Position numbers and translations under genes: made by a program. A stretch of 64,000 nt of DNA, taken from the NCBI RefSeq assembly GCF_005502935.1, contig NZ_SCMP01000011.1, forward strand, positions 111,043 to 175,042. The letters run 5' to 3'. The stretch comes from Pseudomonas sp. 2FG (GTDB taxonomy: Bacteria; Pseudomonadota; Gammaproteobacteria; Pseudomonadales; Pseudomonadaceae). Each line of letters starts with the position of its first letter. Position 1 is the stretch's first letter. Shown here one piece after another: positions 53,051-61,751 of this stretch. The notes beneath the pieces are model-generated. The model had not been told where the DNA came from and searched no databases. It was given only the letters and a program-made list of their open reading frames with translations.

Positions 53051-53470
53051 TCACATCAACCAATCTTTGACCAGCATGTGGGTCTTGACCTTCTGCATGC
53101 CGGGGAAGTTTTCGATCGCCCCGCGAACCTCGCTGAGGCGGGCCATGGAGGGCGCCTCGATATACACCAGCATGTCGGTCTCGCCGCTGATGCCGCTGCA
53201 CCGGCGGACCTCGACGAAAGCGCGCATGCGCTCGACGTAGTTCTCGCACCGCCCACCTTGATAGAACAACTCCAGGTAGGCCTTGACCGCACTGCCGGCG
53301 GGCTCGACGACGCAGGCATGGTAGCCCTGGATGATGCCGCTCTGCTCCAGTTGGCGGATGCGCTCGCTGACCGCGGAACGCGACAGATTCACTTCACGGG
53401 CGATCTGGCTGACGGCCACTCGGGCGTCGGCGCGCAACAGGGCGATGATCTGTTGATCGAACTTGTCCAC
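53051..53470 (-). CDS. Lrp/AsnC family transcriptional regulator
   Basis: A 139-residue regulator starting at GTG (53470). It has an N-terminal helix-turn-helix (LLRADARVAVSQIAREVNLSRSAVSERIRQLEQSG) and a RAM ligand-binding/oligomer domain (about 65-139). Members bind amino acids. It is divergent from a YjeH-like amino-acid exporter, which is the likely target, and lies 8 bp before sbcD on the same strand, so it may share a transcript with sbcDC by position only. Confidence 0.88.
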   Translation of the reverse strand: MDKFDQQIIALLRADARVAVSQIAREVNLSRSAVSERIRQLEQSGIIQGYHACVVEPAGSAVKAYLELFYQGGRCENYVERMRAFVEVRRCSGISGETDMLVYIEAPSMARLSEVRGAIENFPGMQKVKTHMLVKDWLM

Positions 53471-53497
53471 TCGGGGATCTCACGCAAAACAGATTGA

Positions 53498-53543
53498 CGG
53501 GTAATTCCGCCGCTTTGCCGGGTAATGCCGGCAATTCGCCGGG
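53498..53543. promoter_or_regulatory. Candidate Lrp-type binding array
   Basis: The motif CGGGTAATNCCG occurs at 53498-53509 and 53519-53530, start to start 21 bp (two helical turns). A related CCGGCAATTCGCCGG palindrome follows (53528-53542). Spaced repeats on one face of the helix are typical for octameric Lrp/AsnC proteins. It lies between the divergent regulator and exporter genes. Confidence 0.45.
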
Positions 53544-53601
53544 AACGCTCGGCCGGCGGGCGGCTTAACATGGGCTACGAAGGATCGCACGAGCATACAT
53601 C

Positions 53602-54879
53602 ATGAGTCGCCTGAACCAAGAACTGAGCCTGCTGCAGGGCATCGGCCTGCTGAGCACGTCGCTGCTCGGCACCGGCATTTTCGTCGTACCCGCCCTCGCC
53701 GCCACGGTCGCTGGCGGCGCTTCGCTGTGGGCCTGGTTGTGGCTGATTTTGCTGGTGCTGCCGGTGGCCTTCACGTTCGCCCAGCTTGGCCGGCATTTTC
53801 CCCATGCCGGCGGGGCGCCACACCTGATCGGCCGCGCCTTCGGCCCACGCATGGAGCGGGTCAGCGCCTTGTTGTTCCTCGCCGTGTTGCCGGTCGGCCT
53901 ACCGGCTGCGCTGAACATCGCCACCGGCTTCTGGCAGGCGCTATTCGATCTCGGCCGTGGCCAGGCGCTGGCCATCCAGCTCGCCACCTTGGCCGCCATG
54001 CTGCTGCTCGGGCAACGCCCGGCGAAGGCTTCGGGTCTGGTGCAGGGCGCCATCGCCCTGGCCATTATCGGCACCGTCGGCCTGATCTGGTGGCTCGGTG
54101 ATCTGCCCCATGCCAACCAGCCGTTGCTGCCGCCCTTGCAGGGTTCCTGGCACCTGCTGCCCGCCGCGCTGGGGGTGATGTTCTGGTGTTTCGTCGGCAT
54201 CGAAGCCTTCACCCACCTGGGCGAAGAGTTCAAACGCCCCGAGCGCGACTTTCCCCTGGCCCTGCTGCTCGGCGTGTTGCTCGCCGGCCTGGTGTATTGG
54301 GCCTGTTCGGTCGCCGTACTGAGTTTCCATGCCTATGGCGATGTGCACACCGATGCCGCGTCGCTGCCGCGCATGCTCGACCAATTGCTCGGGGCCAAGG
54401 CCCGCTGGCTGAGCGCGCTGATCGGCTACCTGGCCTGCTTCGCCTCGATGAATGTCTATATCCAGGGCTTCGCCCGGCTGATCTGGAGCCTGGCCGACGA
54501 AGGCAAACTGCCGACCGCCCTAGCCCGGCGCAATCGGCACGGCGTGCCGGCTCGCGCGCTGTTGCTGGTGGTGCTCTGCTGCGCCCTGTGCGCCAGCCTG
54601 GCCGCGGGCTTGTCGCTGTCGGTCGACCAGCTGATCCGCTATGCCAATGGCAACTTCGTGCTCATCTATCTGTTCAGCATGGCCGCCGGCTGGGTACTGC
54701 TCAAAGGGCTGTGGCGCTGGCTGGCCGGCTTCAGCGCCCTGCTCTGCGGACTGGTGTTGATCCTGCTGGGTACCGATGCCTGGTATGCCCTGGGCTTGCT
54801 GGGCGTTCTCGCCCTGCTCGACTACGGACGCACGCTGCGCTCGCGGCGGCTGGCGAGCGAGCCGCCAGCCCTGAGCTGA
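53602..54879 (+). CDS. yjeH: APC-superfamily amino-acid exporter, YjeH-like
   Basis: A 425-residue inner-membrane protein with about 12 membrane segments. The APC signature opens the protein (GIGLLSTSLLGTGIFVVPALAA), and VMFWCFVGIEAFTHLGEEFKRPERDFP is the conserved TM6/loop region. E. coli YjeH exports methionine and branched-chain amino acids. The divergent Lrp-family regulator fits control by such amino acids. AACTGAG... beyond residue 10 shows no split. The C-terminal tail is short and basic. Confidence 0.85.
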   Translation: MSRLNQELSLLQGIGLLSTSLLGTGIFVVPALAATVAGGASLWAWLWLILLVLPVAFTFAQLGRHFPHAGGAPHLIGRAFGPRMERVSALLFLAVLPVGLPAALNIATGFWQALFDLGRGQALAIQLATLAAMLLLGQRPAKASGLVQGAIALAIIGTVGLIWWLGDLPHANQPLLPPLQGSWHLLPAALGVMFWCFVGIEAFTHLGEEFKRPERDFPLALLLGVLLAGLVYWACSVAVLSFHAYGDVHTDAASLPRMLDQLLGAKARWLSALIGYLACFASMNVYIQGFARLIWSLADEGKLPTALARRNRHGVPARALLLVVLCCALCASLAAGLSLSVDQLIRYANGNFVLIYLFSMAAGWVLLKGLWRWLAGFSALLCGLVLILLGTDAWYALGLLGVLALLDYGRTLRSRRLASEPPALS

Positions 54880-54901
54880 AGCTGAGGCCCAAGCCCGCGC
54901 G

Positions 54902-55146
54902 CGGATCTATCGCTGATACAAGTACCTGCGCGAAGTCGACCGGCAGATCGACGCCGGCACGCTACCAGAACAGCTGGATGCCGAAATAGAACGCTGGAAC
55001 AGTTGGAGGACAAGCTGGCCAAGGTCGAGGTGCCGCTCCCCTACTCCAACGAGCGGTACGAACTGCATGTGCACCTGCGCTATGTGATCGACCGTTTGCA
55101 GGCCTTGCAGCGCAGACGGGCGACCAAGGGCGAGCAGGTCGGGTAA
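54902..55146 (+). pseudogene. TAXI-family TRAP transporter solute-binding protein, degraded 3' end
   Basis: Only the C-terminal cytoplasmic tail survives. The first frame reads RIYR, stop (54914-54916), YKYLREVDRQIDAGTLPEQ and LDAEIER. A one-base loss near 54993 shifts the frame, after which it reads [20 protein letters not shown] and then [19 protein letters not shown] to a TAA at 55144-55146. This tail is, as I recall, typical of long pseudomonad TAXI proteins. The binding domain and the membrane segment are missing, so it is a dead fragment left between yjeH and yejK. Confidence 0.7.
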
Positions 55147-55187
55147 ACTGGCGCGCCTCGCCCCGTCCGCCCCGCTACGAGAACGCC

Positions 55188-56195
55188 ATGCCGATCCGCC
55201 ACTGCATCGTCCACCTGATCGAGAAAAAACCCGACGGCACGCCCGCCGTGCTGCACGCCCGCAGCACCGAGCTGGCCGAATCGCAGGCCATCGAGAACAT
55301 GCTGGCCGATCTCAATGAGAGCTACAACGCCAAGCAGGGCAAGGCCTGGGGCTTCTTCCAGGCGGAGTCCGGCGCCTACCCGTTCAGCGGCTGGCTGAAG
55401 GACTACCACGAGGGTGGCCAGGACTTCACCGCCTTCAGTCGTTTGGCGGTGGAGCACCTGCAAAAGCTGATGGAGGAGTCCAACCTCTCCACCGGCGGCC
55501 ACGTGCTGTTTGCTCACTATCAGCAAGGCATGACCGACTACCTGGCGATCGCCCTGTTGCACCACAGCGAAGGGGTGGCGGTGAACGCCGCGCTGGACGT
55601 GACTCCGGCCAAACACCTGGACCTCGGCCAGTTGCACCTGGCGGCGCGGATCAATATCTCCGAGTGGCAGAACAACCAGCAGTCCAAGCAGTACATCTCC
55701 TTTATCAAGGGCAAGAACGGCAAGAAGGTCTCGGAATACTTCCGCGACTTCATCGGCTGCCAGGAAGGCGTCGACTCGCCAAGCGAGACCCGCACCCTGC
55801 TGAAAGCCTTCAGCGACTTCGTCGAAAGCGAAGACCTGCCGGAAGAGCAGGCCCGGGCGAAAACCGACACCCTGGTCGACTACGCCACCAGCCAGGCCAA
55901 GATCGGCGAACCCATGACCCTGCAGGAACTTTCCGGGCTGCTCGATGAGGAACGCCCACGGGCCTTCTACGAGCATATCCGCAACAAGGACTACGGCCTG
56001 TCGCCGGAGATTCCGGCGGATAAGCGCACGCTGAGCCAGTTCCGCCGCTTCACCGGGCGCGCCGAGGGCCTGTCGATCAGCTTCGAGGCGCACCTGCTGG
56101 GCTCGAAGATCGAATACGACGAAGAGGCCGGCACCCTGATCATCAAGGGCCTACCGACACAGCTGACCGATCAGCTCAAGCGCCGCAAGGACTGA
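55188..56195 (+). CDS. yejK: Nucleoid-associated protein YejK
   Basis: A 335-residue protein of the NdpA/YejK family found on the nucleoid; a link to topoisomerase function has been proposed. Family motifs are [16 protein letters not shown] at the N-terminus, [39 protein letters not shown], and [23 protein letters not shown]. The ATG is preceded by GAGAACGCC. A small decayed copy of this gene lies 1.7 kb downstream (57853-57915). Confidence 0.92.
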   Translation: MPIRHCIVHLIEKKPDGTPAVLHARSTELAESQAIENMLADLNESYNAKQGKAWGFFQAESGAYPFSGWLKDYHEGGQDFTAFSRLAVEHLQKLMEESNLSTGGHVLFAHYQQGMTDYLAIALLHHSEGVAVNAALDVTPAKHLDLGQLHLAARINISEWQNNQQSKQYISFIKGKNGKKVSEYFRDFIGCQEGVDSPSETRTLLKAFSDFVESEDLPEEQARAKTDTLVDYATSQAKIGEPMTLQELSGLLDEERPRAFYEHIRNKDYGLSPEIPADKRTLSQFRRFTGRAEGLSISFEAHLLGSKIEYDEEAGTLIIKGLPTQLTDQLKRRKD

Positions 56196-56217
56196 TGCCG
56201 GCGCGGAGGCGCTCTGT

Positions 56218-57756
56218 TTGGATAGCCTGTATTTCTCCCCCATGCTGCTCGGGCTCAACCTGCTGCTGGCCAGCGCCGTGGCCTGCAGCGCGCTCTGGTA
56301 CTTCTCCCGCCCCTACCGGGGCCCGGGCTTGTGGATGCTCGGCGCCTGGACCCTGATCCTCGGCATCCTGCTATTTATGGGCTTCATGGCCAGCGGCAAC
56401 GCGCTGCTCAACGTGCTGGGCAATGCCACCCAGTTGGCCGGCGAAGCCATTCTGCTGCTGGGCATCTTCCGCTTCCTCGGCCTGCCACCGCCCTACTGGA
56501 CGGTTCCGCTCAGCGCCAGCTCGATGGCCCTGGTCTGCAGTTGGCATTGGTGGGTGGCCCCGATCAACTCGGAATGGCTGGTCGCCATCTATGCCGTGAT
56601 CGGTGGCCTGCTGCCCTTCCAGGCCTGCTGGGCGCTCTGGCAGGCGCCGGCCGAACGGGAGTTGCGCGGCGTCCGCAACTTTGTCGCGCTGGCGTTGCTC
56701 GGCTACGCCTGCGTCACCCTGCTGCGCGCCGGCATCGGCCTGCAGGACGGCCTGCAGGGAATCGTGCACAGCGATGTCACCCGCTCCTTCAGCTACCTGC
56801 TGCCTTACAACTTCGGCATTCCACTATGGGTCATCGCCCTGGTCGGCCTGGCCCTGATGACCATGCGCCGCATACTGGCCGACAGCCAGCGGCATGCCGA
56901 GCAGGCGCAAAGCAGCGCCGAGCGCTTCGAACGGCTGATGCAGGTAGCCAATGCCGGCATGCTGGTGCTGCAACAGGGCCGCATCGTCGACACCAATCCG
57001 CGGCTGGAACAGATGTTCGGCCGACGCCGTGCCGAGCTGATCGACCAGCCGCTGGGCAGCCTGTTCAGCCCCGCCAGCCAGGCCAATATTGCTGACTTGC
57101 TGCTGCAGGCCGACGGCCGGCCACACGACGTCGAAGCGCTGCGGGCCAATGGCCGCGGCTTTCCTGCCGAGCTTTCGGTGGCGGCTCTGGACAGCACCCG
57201 GCAACAAGTGGCGGAAATCCGCAATGTCACCCACCGCAAGGTGCTGGAAGACAAGCTGCTACACCTAGCCACCACCGATCCGCTGACCGACGCGCTCAAC
57301 CGCCGCGCCTTCTATGCGCGCGCCGAACACGAGTTGAAACGTGCCAAACGGCACACCCATCCGCTGTGCCTGGCCCTGCTCGACCTCGACCACTTCAAGC
57401 AGGTCAACGACCAGCACGGGCATGCCATGGGCGATCAGGTGCTACGCCAGTTCAGCCAGCTGTGCCGGAAGATGGCCCGCAGCACCGACCTGTTCGCCCG
57501 CTTCGGTGGCGAGGAATTCATCTTCCTGCTGCCGGATACCGAACTGCAGGCCGCTCGCCAGTTCCTCGAACGGCTGCGCGAGGCCCTGCAGAACCTGCCC
57601 CTGAAAACGCCCCAGGGCAGCCTGCAGATCAGCGTCAGCATCGGCCTGGCGCAGTACCAGGAAGACAGCACCCTGCACCTGCTGCAGGAAGCCGCCGACA
57701 GCGCGCTGTACCGCGCCAAGCAGAACGGCCGCAACCGGGTGGAAATGCTGCCGTGA
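56218..57756 (+). CDS. Membrane diguanylate cyclase with PAS and GGDEF domains
   Basis: A 512-residue sensor starting at TTG (56218), supported by GGAGG 8 bp upstream. Residues 1-220 hold about seven membrane segments. A PAS domain (about 235-345, FERLMQVANAGMLVLQQGRIVDTN) precedes the GGDEF domain (about 345-510). The active site is GGEEF at 430-434, so cyclic-di-GMP synthesis is expected. An RxxD inhibitory site (R421-S-T-D424) stands five residues before it, so feedback inhibition is likely. No EAL domain. The signal is unknown. The ATG at 56242 is an alternative start. Confidence 0.9.
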   Translation: MDSLYFSPMLLGLNLLLASAVACSALWYFSRPYRGPGLWMLGAWTLILGILLFMGFMASGNALLNVLGNATQLAGEAILLLGIFRFLGLPPPYWTVPLSASSMALVCSWHWWVAPINSEWLVAIYAVIGGLLPFQACWALWQAPAERELRGVRNFVALALLGYACVTLLRAGIGLQDGLQGIVHSDVTRSFSYLLPYNFGIPLWVIALVGLALMTMRRILADSQRHAEQAQSSAERFERLMQVANAGMLVLQQGRIVDTNPRLEQMFGRRRAELIDQPLGSLFSPASQANIADLLLQADGRPHDVEALRANGRGFPAELSVAALDSTRQQVAEIRNVTHRKVLEDKLLHLATTDPLTDALNRRAFYARAEHELKRAKRHTHPLCLALLDLDHFKQVNDQHGHAMGDQVLRQFSQLCRKMARSTDLFARFGGEEFIFLLPDTELQAARQFLERLREALQNLPLKTPQGSLQISVSIGLAQYQEDSTLHLLQEAADSALYRAKQNGRNRVEMLP

Positions 57757-58134
57757 GGAAGCCACGCTCGGGCTGAGCAAGGCTCAAGATCAAACATTAA
57801 TCACTACGAACCCTTTAGTCCCGGCTCCTTCAGCCTTGAACATGACCCAGCTAAACGCCTGAACCTCGACCAACTGCACCTGGCGGCGCAGCTGACCGCT
57901 CAGTTGAAAAGGCACAGGAGCTTAGCCGCCCGCCACGTCCCCCATCCTCCTTCCCTCTCCCTCCGCAGGCAGGCCCCACCTTTCGGCGGCTCGTCCCGGC
58001 CGGCGGGCAGCGCCCTGCTAGAGTCATTGGAGGCATACCCGTTCGCCCCTCGCAGGGGAGCCGCTCATGCAGCGACCGGCCAACCTCTTCTCCGCTTCAG
58101 CGCCTGCCCGCGCAGGCATACTCGGCGCCCGCCC
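57757..58134. other. Non-coding gap with a yejK remnant
   Basis: A 378-bp gap. Near its middle lies a short piece similar to yejK (57853-57915, separate entry). The rest shows no gene; an open frame from 57904 into the next gene has no sign of coding (Arg/Pro-rich, no family features). Confidence 0.5.
57853..57915 (+). pseudogene. Internally deleted remnant of a yejK copy
   Basis: In frame from about 57856 it reads RLNLDQLHLAAQLTAQLKRHR. The first half matches [12 protein letters not shown] of the intact YejK (around 55613-55647) and the second half matches its C-terminus [10 protein letters not shown]. It looks like a duplicate of yejK from which everything between these two points was removed. 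It is short, so chance similarity cannot be excluded. Confidence 0.45.
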
Positions 58135-58977
58135 ATGAGTCCCCTGCGCCGCTGGCTACCCCTGCTGTTCCTGCTCGCCGGCCCGCTGCCGGCCGAGCCG
58201 CCCCCCAATAGCAGCCTGTCTCCCGACGTGACCCGCTTCATCCTCGCCAACAGCGAGTTCACCGTATTGCATGAGATGGGCCATCTGCTGATCGCCGAAC
58301 TGGACCTGCCGGTGCTCGGCCGCGAGGAGGACGCCGCCGACCAGCTCGGCCTCATCGGCCTGTTCCTGCTGCATGGCGAGCAGCGCGATGCAGACTTCTA
58401 CGCCAAGCTGTTGGACATCGTCGACTTCTGGCGTCTGGAGTGGCAGCGACCGAAGCCGGCCGCGGAGGAAGTGCCGGCCTGGGACTCCCACGGCCTGGAT
58501 GCGCAACGTTTCTACAACATCGCCTGCCTGGTCTACGGCAGCGACCCGGAACGCCTTGAATGGGTGCCGGAGCTGACCGGCCTGCCGATGGAACGCGCGC
58601 TCTACTGCGATGAGGAATACCAGCAGGTGCGCAAGGCGGTGGACTGGGTCAGGGGGCGCTACCGGCACGCCGCGATTCAGACGACGCCGCGCTTTCAGGT
58701 GATCTACGACCCACCGCCGGTCAATGTGCCGGACGCCGAGGTGCTGATCGCCCAGGTGCGGGCCAGTAGCAACCTGGAGACTCTGGCCCGGCGCGCCAGC
58801 GCGACCTTCGCCCTGCCCCGCGCCCTGATCCTGCGCCTGAGCGGCTGCGGCACGCCGGACGCCTGGTACAACCGCAACACCGGCGAGCTGACCCTCTGCT
58901 ACGAGCGCCTGCAGCACTTTCGCCAGTTGGCCGAGACCCTGCCGCGCCTGCACCAGCCCACAGCCCCCGGGCAGTGA
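58135..58977 (+). CDS. DUF4344 putative metallopeptidase
   Basis: A 280-residue protein with a signal peptide (MSPLRRWLPLLFLLAGPLPAEP). A zinc-protease site HEMGH (H46, E47, H50) is followed by the downstream acidic residues of the motif VLGREEDAADQLG (E64, E65, D69), as in DUF4344 proteins. The rest is helical, with a cysteine pair (C in IACLVYG and YCDEEY). A periplasmic metallopeptidase is the likely function; substrate unknown. The start at 58135 is chosen for the signal peptide; the longer frame is unlikely. It is convergent with the following GST gene. Confidence 0.8.
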   Translation: MSPLRRWLPLLFLLAGPLPAEPPPNSSLSPDVTRFILANSEFTVLHEMGHLLIAELDLPVLGREEDAADQLGLIGLFLLHGEQRDADFYAKLLDIVDFWRLEWQRPKPAAEEVPAWDSHGLDAQRFYNIACLVYGSDPERLEWVPELTGLPMERALYCDEEYQQVRKAVDWVRGRYRHAAIQTTPRFQVIYDPPPVNVPDAEVLIAQVRASSNLETLARRASATFALPRALILRLSGCGTPDAWYNRNTGELTLCYERLQHFRQLAETLPRLHQPTAPGQ

Positions 58978-59012
58978 GCCCGGCTGGCGCGAGCGCCAAA
59001 CCGCGCCCCTGC

Positions 59013-59948
59013 TTAGAGGGCCTGGATGTGGAAGCCCAAGCGCGGGAAATGCACGTGCAGAGTGCCGGCGCGCTCGTCTTCCCGGCGCAGGATCAGCTCT
59101 TCGCTGCCGGCAAAGACCAACTCCCCGGCCACCGGATCGATGCCATAGTCGGTCGCGGCCACAGCCACCTGCTGACCGACCTGGAAACCGTTGGGCTCAT
59201 GGAATAACTCAACCGACAGCGCCGCCGGAGTCGCCGCACGGGCGATTTCGATGGCATCAAAGGCCGCCAGCTCACTGGCCGAACCGTGACCAAAACCCAG
59301 CACGCGACCGAGCCAGACAGCCACCGCCGGATAATCGTCCACCAACGGCGCGGTGACCGGCGTGGCCTTGAGGAACCACAGCGGGTGCGCCAGGGCGAAG
59401 TCGGCCAGCGACGGTGCGCCGAACAGGAAGTCACCGTCTTCGCGGGCCAACTGCTGCTGCAGACGAGCCATCAAGGTCGGCCATTGGTGCTTGGCTTGCT
59501 CCAGCGGTAGGCGGGTTGCCGTGCCGCCACTGAATAGCCCGGCGCGGTCGGCCATGAAGCCTTTGACCACCTCGGCCGGCAGTTTGCCGAAGCGCGCGGC
59601 GATGGATTCCGGCTGGAACGCCAGGCTCACCGCATGCTGGAACACCAGCGAGTCGGCCCAACTGGCAAAACTGGCGACGTTGAACTCCTGGCCCTCTGGA
59701 AACAGCGCTGGAGTGGCTTTTTCGGCCTCCAGGCGGCGGGCGATCAGCGCGCTGTCACAGTAAATGTCGGCGCCGACTTGCAGCACCGGGGTCTTGCGGT
59801 AGCCGCCCGTCAAAGCCGTCAGGTCGGGCTTGGGCATCACCGGCGGAATCATTACCGAGCGCCAGGACAGTTGCTTGAAGCCCAGCATCAGCCGGACTTT
59901 CTCGGCGAACGGCGAGGTAGGGTAATGGTGCAGGATCAACTCGTGCAT
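59013..59948 (-). CDS. Glutathione S-transferase family protein with C-terminal extension
   Basis: A 311-residue protein, about 90 longer than a usual GST. Residues 1-80 form the thioredoxin-like domain (LILHHYPTSPFAEKVRLMLGFK, with GGYRKTPVLQVG cis-proline region and DSALIARRLE). About 90-205 form the helical domain (SLADFALAHPLWFL). A beta-rich tail (about 215-311) with ELVFAGSEELILRREDE is extra. The tail resembles a small ligand-binding or dimer domain but I do not recognise it. Substrate unknown. Confidence 0.8.
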   Translation of the reverse strand: MHELILHHYPTSPFAEKVRLMLGFKQLSWRSVMIPPVMPKPDLTALTGGYRKTPVLQVGADIYCDSALIARRLEAEKATPALFPEGQEFNVASFASWADSLVFQHAVSLAFQPESIAARFGKLPAEVVKGFMADRAGLFSGGTATRLPLEQAKHQWPTLMARLQQQLAREDGDFLFGAPSLADFALAHPLWFLKATPVTAPLVDDYPAVAVWLGRVLGFGHGSASELAAFDAIEIARAATPAALSVELFHEPNGFQVGQQVAVAATDYGIDPVAGELVFAGSEELILRREDERAGTLHVHFPRLGFHIQAL

Positions 59949-60013
59949 GCTGGGCTCCGCGACGGTGAGGGAAGCACCCAGCTTACTCGCCAGCGCCGCG
60001 GCAGCCTACCCGA

Positions 60014-60313
60014 TCAGTCTGATAGGGCGCTATCAACAGCCCCGATAACGCCCACCTCGTTAACGAGGATTTCCTTGGCGCTTTTCTTCAGCTGTTTGAT
60101 CGCCCGTTCGCGCCGCAGCGCCTCGCCCTTGTCCGCGCAGGCCTCCACATAGACCAAGGCCTGGGCCGGGCTGGAATGGAAGAAACGCGCGCCGCGGCCG
60201 CTCTGGTGCGCGGCGAAACGCCGCTGCGGATCATCGCTGATGCCGCAATACAGCGCGCCGTTGGCGGCCCGCACCAGGTAGACAAACCAGGGCTTGGGCT
60301 CTGCTGCACTCAT
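60014..60313 (-). CDS. GIY-YIG nuclease family protein (YhbQ/UPF0213-like)
   Basis: A 99-residue single-domain GIY-YIG protein. The signature appears as [18 protein letters not shown], then the catalytic-type arginine in [17 protein letters not shown] and a glutamate in [17 protein letters not shown]. The start at 60313 overlaps the stop of the upstream GST gene (ATGA), so the two are coupled. Small YhbQ-type proteins may act in DNA repair, but the activity of this one is unproven. Confidence 0.88.
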   Translation of the reverse strand: MSAAEPKPWFVYLVRAANGALYCGISDDPQRRFAAHQSGRGARFFHSSPAQALVYVEACADKGEALRRERAIKQLKKSAKEILVNEVGVIGAVDSALSD

Positions 60314-61008
60314 GCCCAAAACTTGTCCCGCAGCCGTTCGCAATAGGCCACCAAGGCGGGAAACTCACGCGCCAGCCGGTTCAGCGGAGTGTCCAGGCTG
60401 CACAGGATCAGGTTGGCCAGGATGCCATAGGCCGCAGCGTCCGCACTGCACGGCTGCACGCCACCGAAGAACGGCGCAGCGCCGAGCAGGTCGCTGAGCG
60501 CCTGCAGGTCCTCGCGAACGAAGGTCAGCGCCTCCTCCCGGTTATGCCGGCCGAGGCCTTGGCCGTGCAGGGCCTTGCGTATATTGCTGCGCGCCAGCCC
60601 CGGCACCAACCATTTGAGCGGGGCCGGCAGCCCACCGAAGAAGACCGGTTTGATCTGGTGCCAGCCCTCATCCTCGAGCCAGCGGAAATACACCAGCAGG
60701 AAGTACAGGTGCTCGTCGCACAGCCGGGTAATCGCCAACGCCCGGCCACGGCCCGCGGCGTCCAGATGCCGATCCAGCGGCAGTTCCAGGCGTTCGCTCA
60801 AGGTCCGCAGGATCACCGCCGAATCGGCGATCAGCTCACCGTCCAGCTGAATAAACGGCAGCTTGCCTTTCGGGCCCTTACGCGGATCGAATAGGGTTTT
60901 CACCCGATAGTCCAAGCCGCACAGGCGCAGAAAGGTTTCCACCTTGAGGCAGTAAGGGCTGGGGTTGGGTACATTGAAAGCCGCGGGGAATTGGCACAGC
61001 GTGATCAT
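60310..61008 (-). CDS. Glutathione S-transferase family protein
   Basis: A 232-residue protein of the GST/Tom37-metaxin-like group. The N-terminal domain has [24 protein letters not shown] and [23 protein letters not shown]. The C-terminal helical domain has a buried aspartate region in [13 protein letters not shown]. The PYC cysteine near residue 21 may be catalytic. Start 61008 has AGGA 8 bp upstream; an ATG at 61017 is too close to it. It is coupled to the GIY-YIG gene and divergent from the asparaginase-like gene. Confidence 0.82.
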   Translation of the reverse strand: MITLCQFPAAFNVPNPSPYCLKVETFLRLCGLDYRVKTLFDPRKGPKGKLPFIQLDGELIADSAVILRTLSERLELPLDRHLDAAGRGRALAITRLCDEHLYFLLVYFRWLEDEGWHQIKPVFFGGLPAPLKWLVPGLARSNIRKALHGQGLGRHNREEALTFVREDLQALSDLLGAAPFFGGVQPCSADAAAYGILANLILCSLDTPLNRLAREFPALVAYCERLRDKFWA

Positions 61009-61096
61009 CGGCAGCATCCTGCATGGAGTTCGTCGCCGAGCTTAGGCAATATTCACCCCCTCGGCCACAAGCCACCTTCGCAAATAGGAGCCTTGC

Positions 61097-61585
61097 ATGA
61101 ATATTCAGATCTTCACCACCGGCGGTACCTTCGACAAGGTCTATTACGACGCGCTCTCCGACTTCCAGATCGGCGAACCTATGGCCCCGGAGATTCTTCG
61201 CGAGGCCGCGGTGACCTTCGACTTTCAGGTCGAGAGCCTGGTGAAAAAGGACAGCCTGGAGCTGACCGCTGAAGACCGCGCGCTGATCCGCGCCAAGGTC
61301 GCCGCCTGCCCGGCCAAGCACATCCTGATCACCCACGGCACCGACACCATGACCTTGACCGCCGACGTGCTGAAGGACATTCCCGGCAAGGTGATCCTCT
61401 TCACCGGCGCCATGCAGCCCGCACGCATGCGCAGCACCGATGCGCCGTTCAACCTCGGCGTGGCCATCGGCGCGCTGCAGTGCCTGGCCGAGGGCATCTA
61501 TGTGGCCATGAGTGGGCGCATCTTCGAGGCCGGCAAGGTCAAGAAGAACCGCGCCGCCGGCCGTTTCGAGGACAGCGCGAGCTGA
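61097..61585 (+). CDS. Asparaginase-domain protein, short form
   Basis: A 162-residue protein equal to the N-terminal domain of type I/II asparaginases (usually about 330 residues). Both catalytic threonine motifs are present: IFTTGGTFDK near the N-terminus and THGTDTM at about residues 75-81. The C-terminal domain that completes the dimer active site is absent, which is normal for this small subfamily. Whether it hydrolyses asparagine is unknown. GGAG lies 8-9 bp before the ATG. Confidence 0.85.
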   Translation: MNIQIFTTGGTFDKVYYDALSDFQIGEPMAPEILREAAVTFDFQVESLVKKDSLELTAEDRALIRAKVAACPAKHILITHGTDTMTLTADVLKDIPGKVILFTGAMQPARMRSTDAPFNLGVAIGALQCLAEGIYVAMSGRIFEAGKVKKNRAAGRFEDSAS

Positions 61586-61602
61586 TCCGCCACCCGGCGA
61601 AA

Positions 61603-61703
61603 CTGTAGGAGCGAGGGGCGGCAGGGCTTTTCGTAGGAGCCAGCGTGCTGGCGAATTGGGGCAACGTGACGCCAAAGCTTCGCGAGCAAGCTCGCTCCTA
61701 CAG
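61603..61703. repeat. REP cluster (GTAGGAGCGAGC family)
   Basis: CTGTAGGAGCGAG (61603-61615) and TCGTAGGAGCCAGC (61631-61644) face the reverse-complement unit CGCGAGCAAGCTCGCTCCTACAG (61681-61703). This is the well-known pseudomonad REP family arranged as an inverted pair, placed between the convergent asparaginase-like and NTF2-like genes. Confidence 0.85.
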
Positions 61704-61751
61704 ATTCACCCCCCATTTGCCGTGGAAGCCGCAAGACGGTATCTACAGCCA

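Noticed and set aside
61603..61703. The repeat cluster as a CRISPR array
   Set aside because: The units are in opposite orientation, imperfect and without regular spacers; they fit REP elements.
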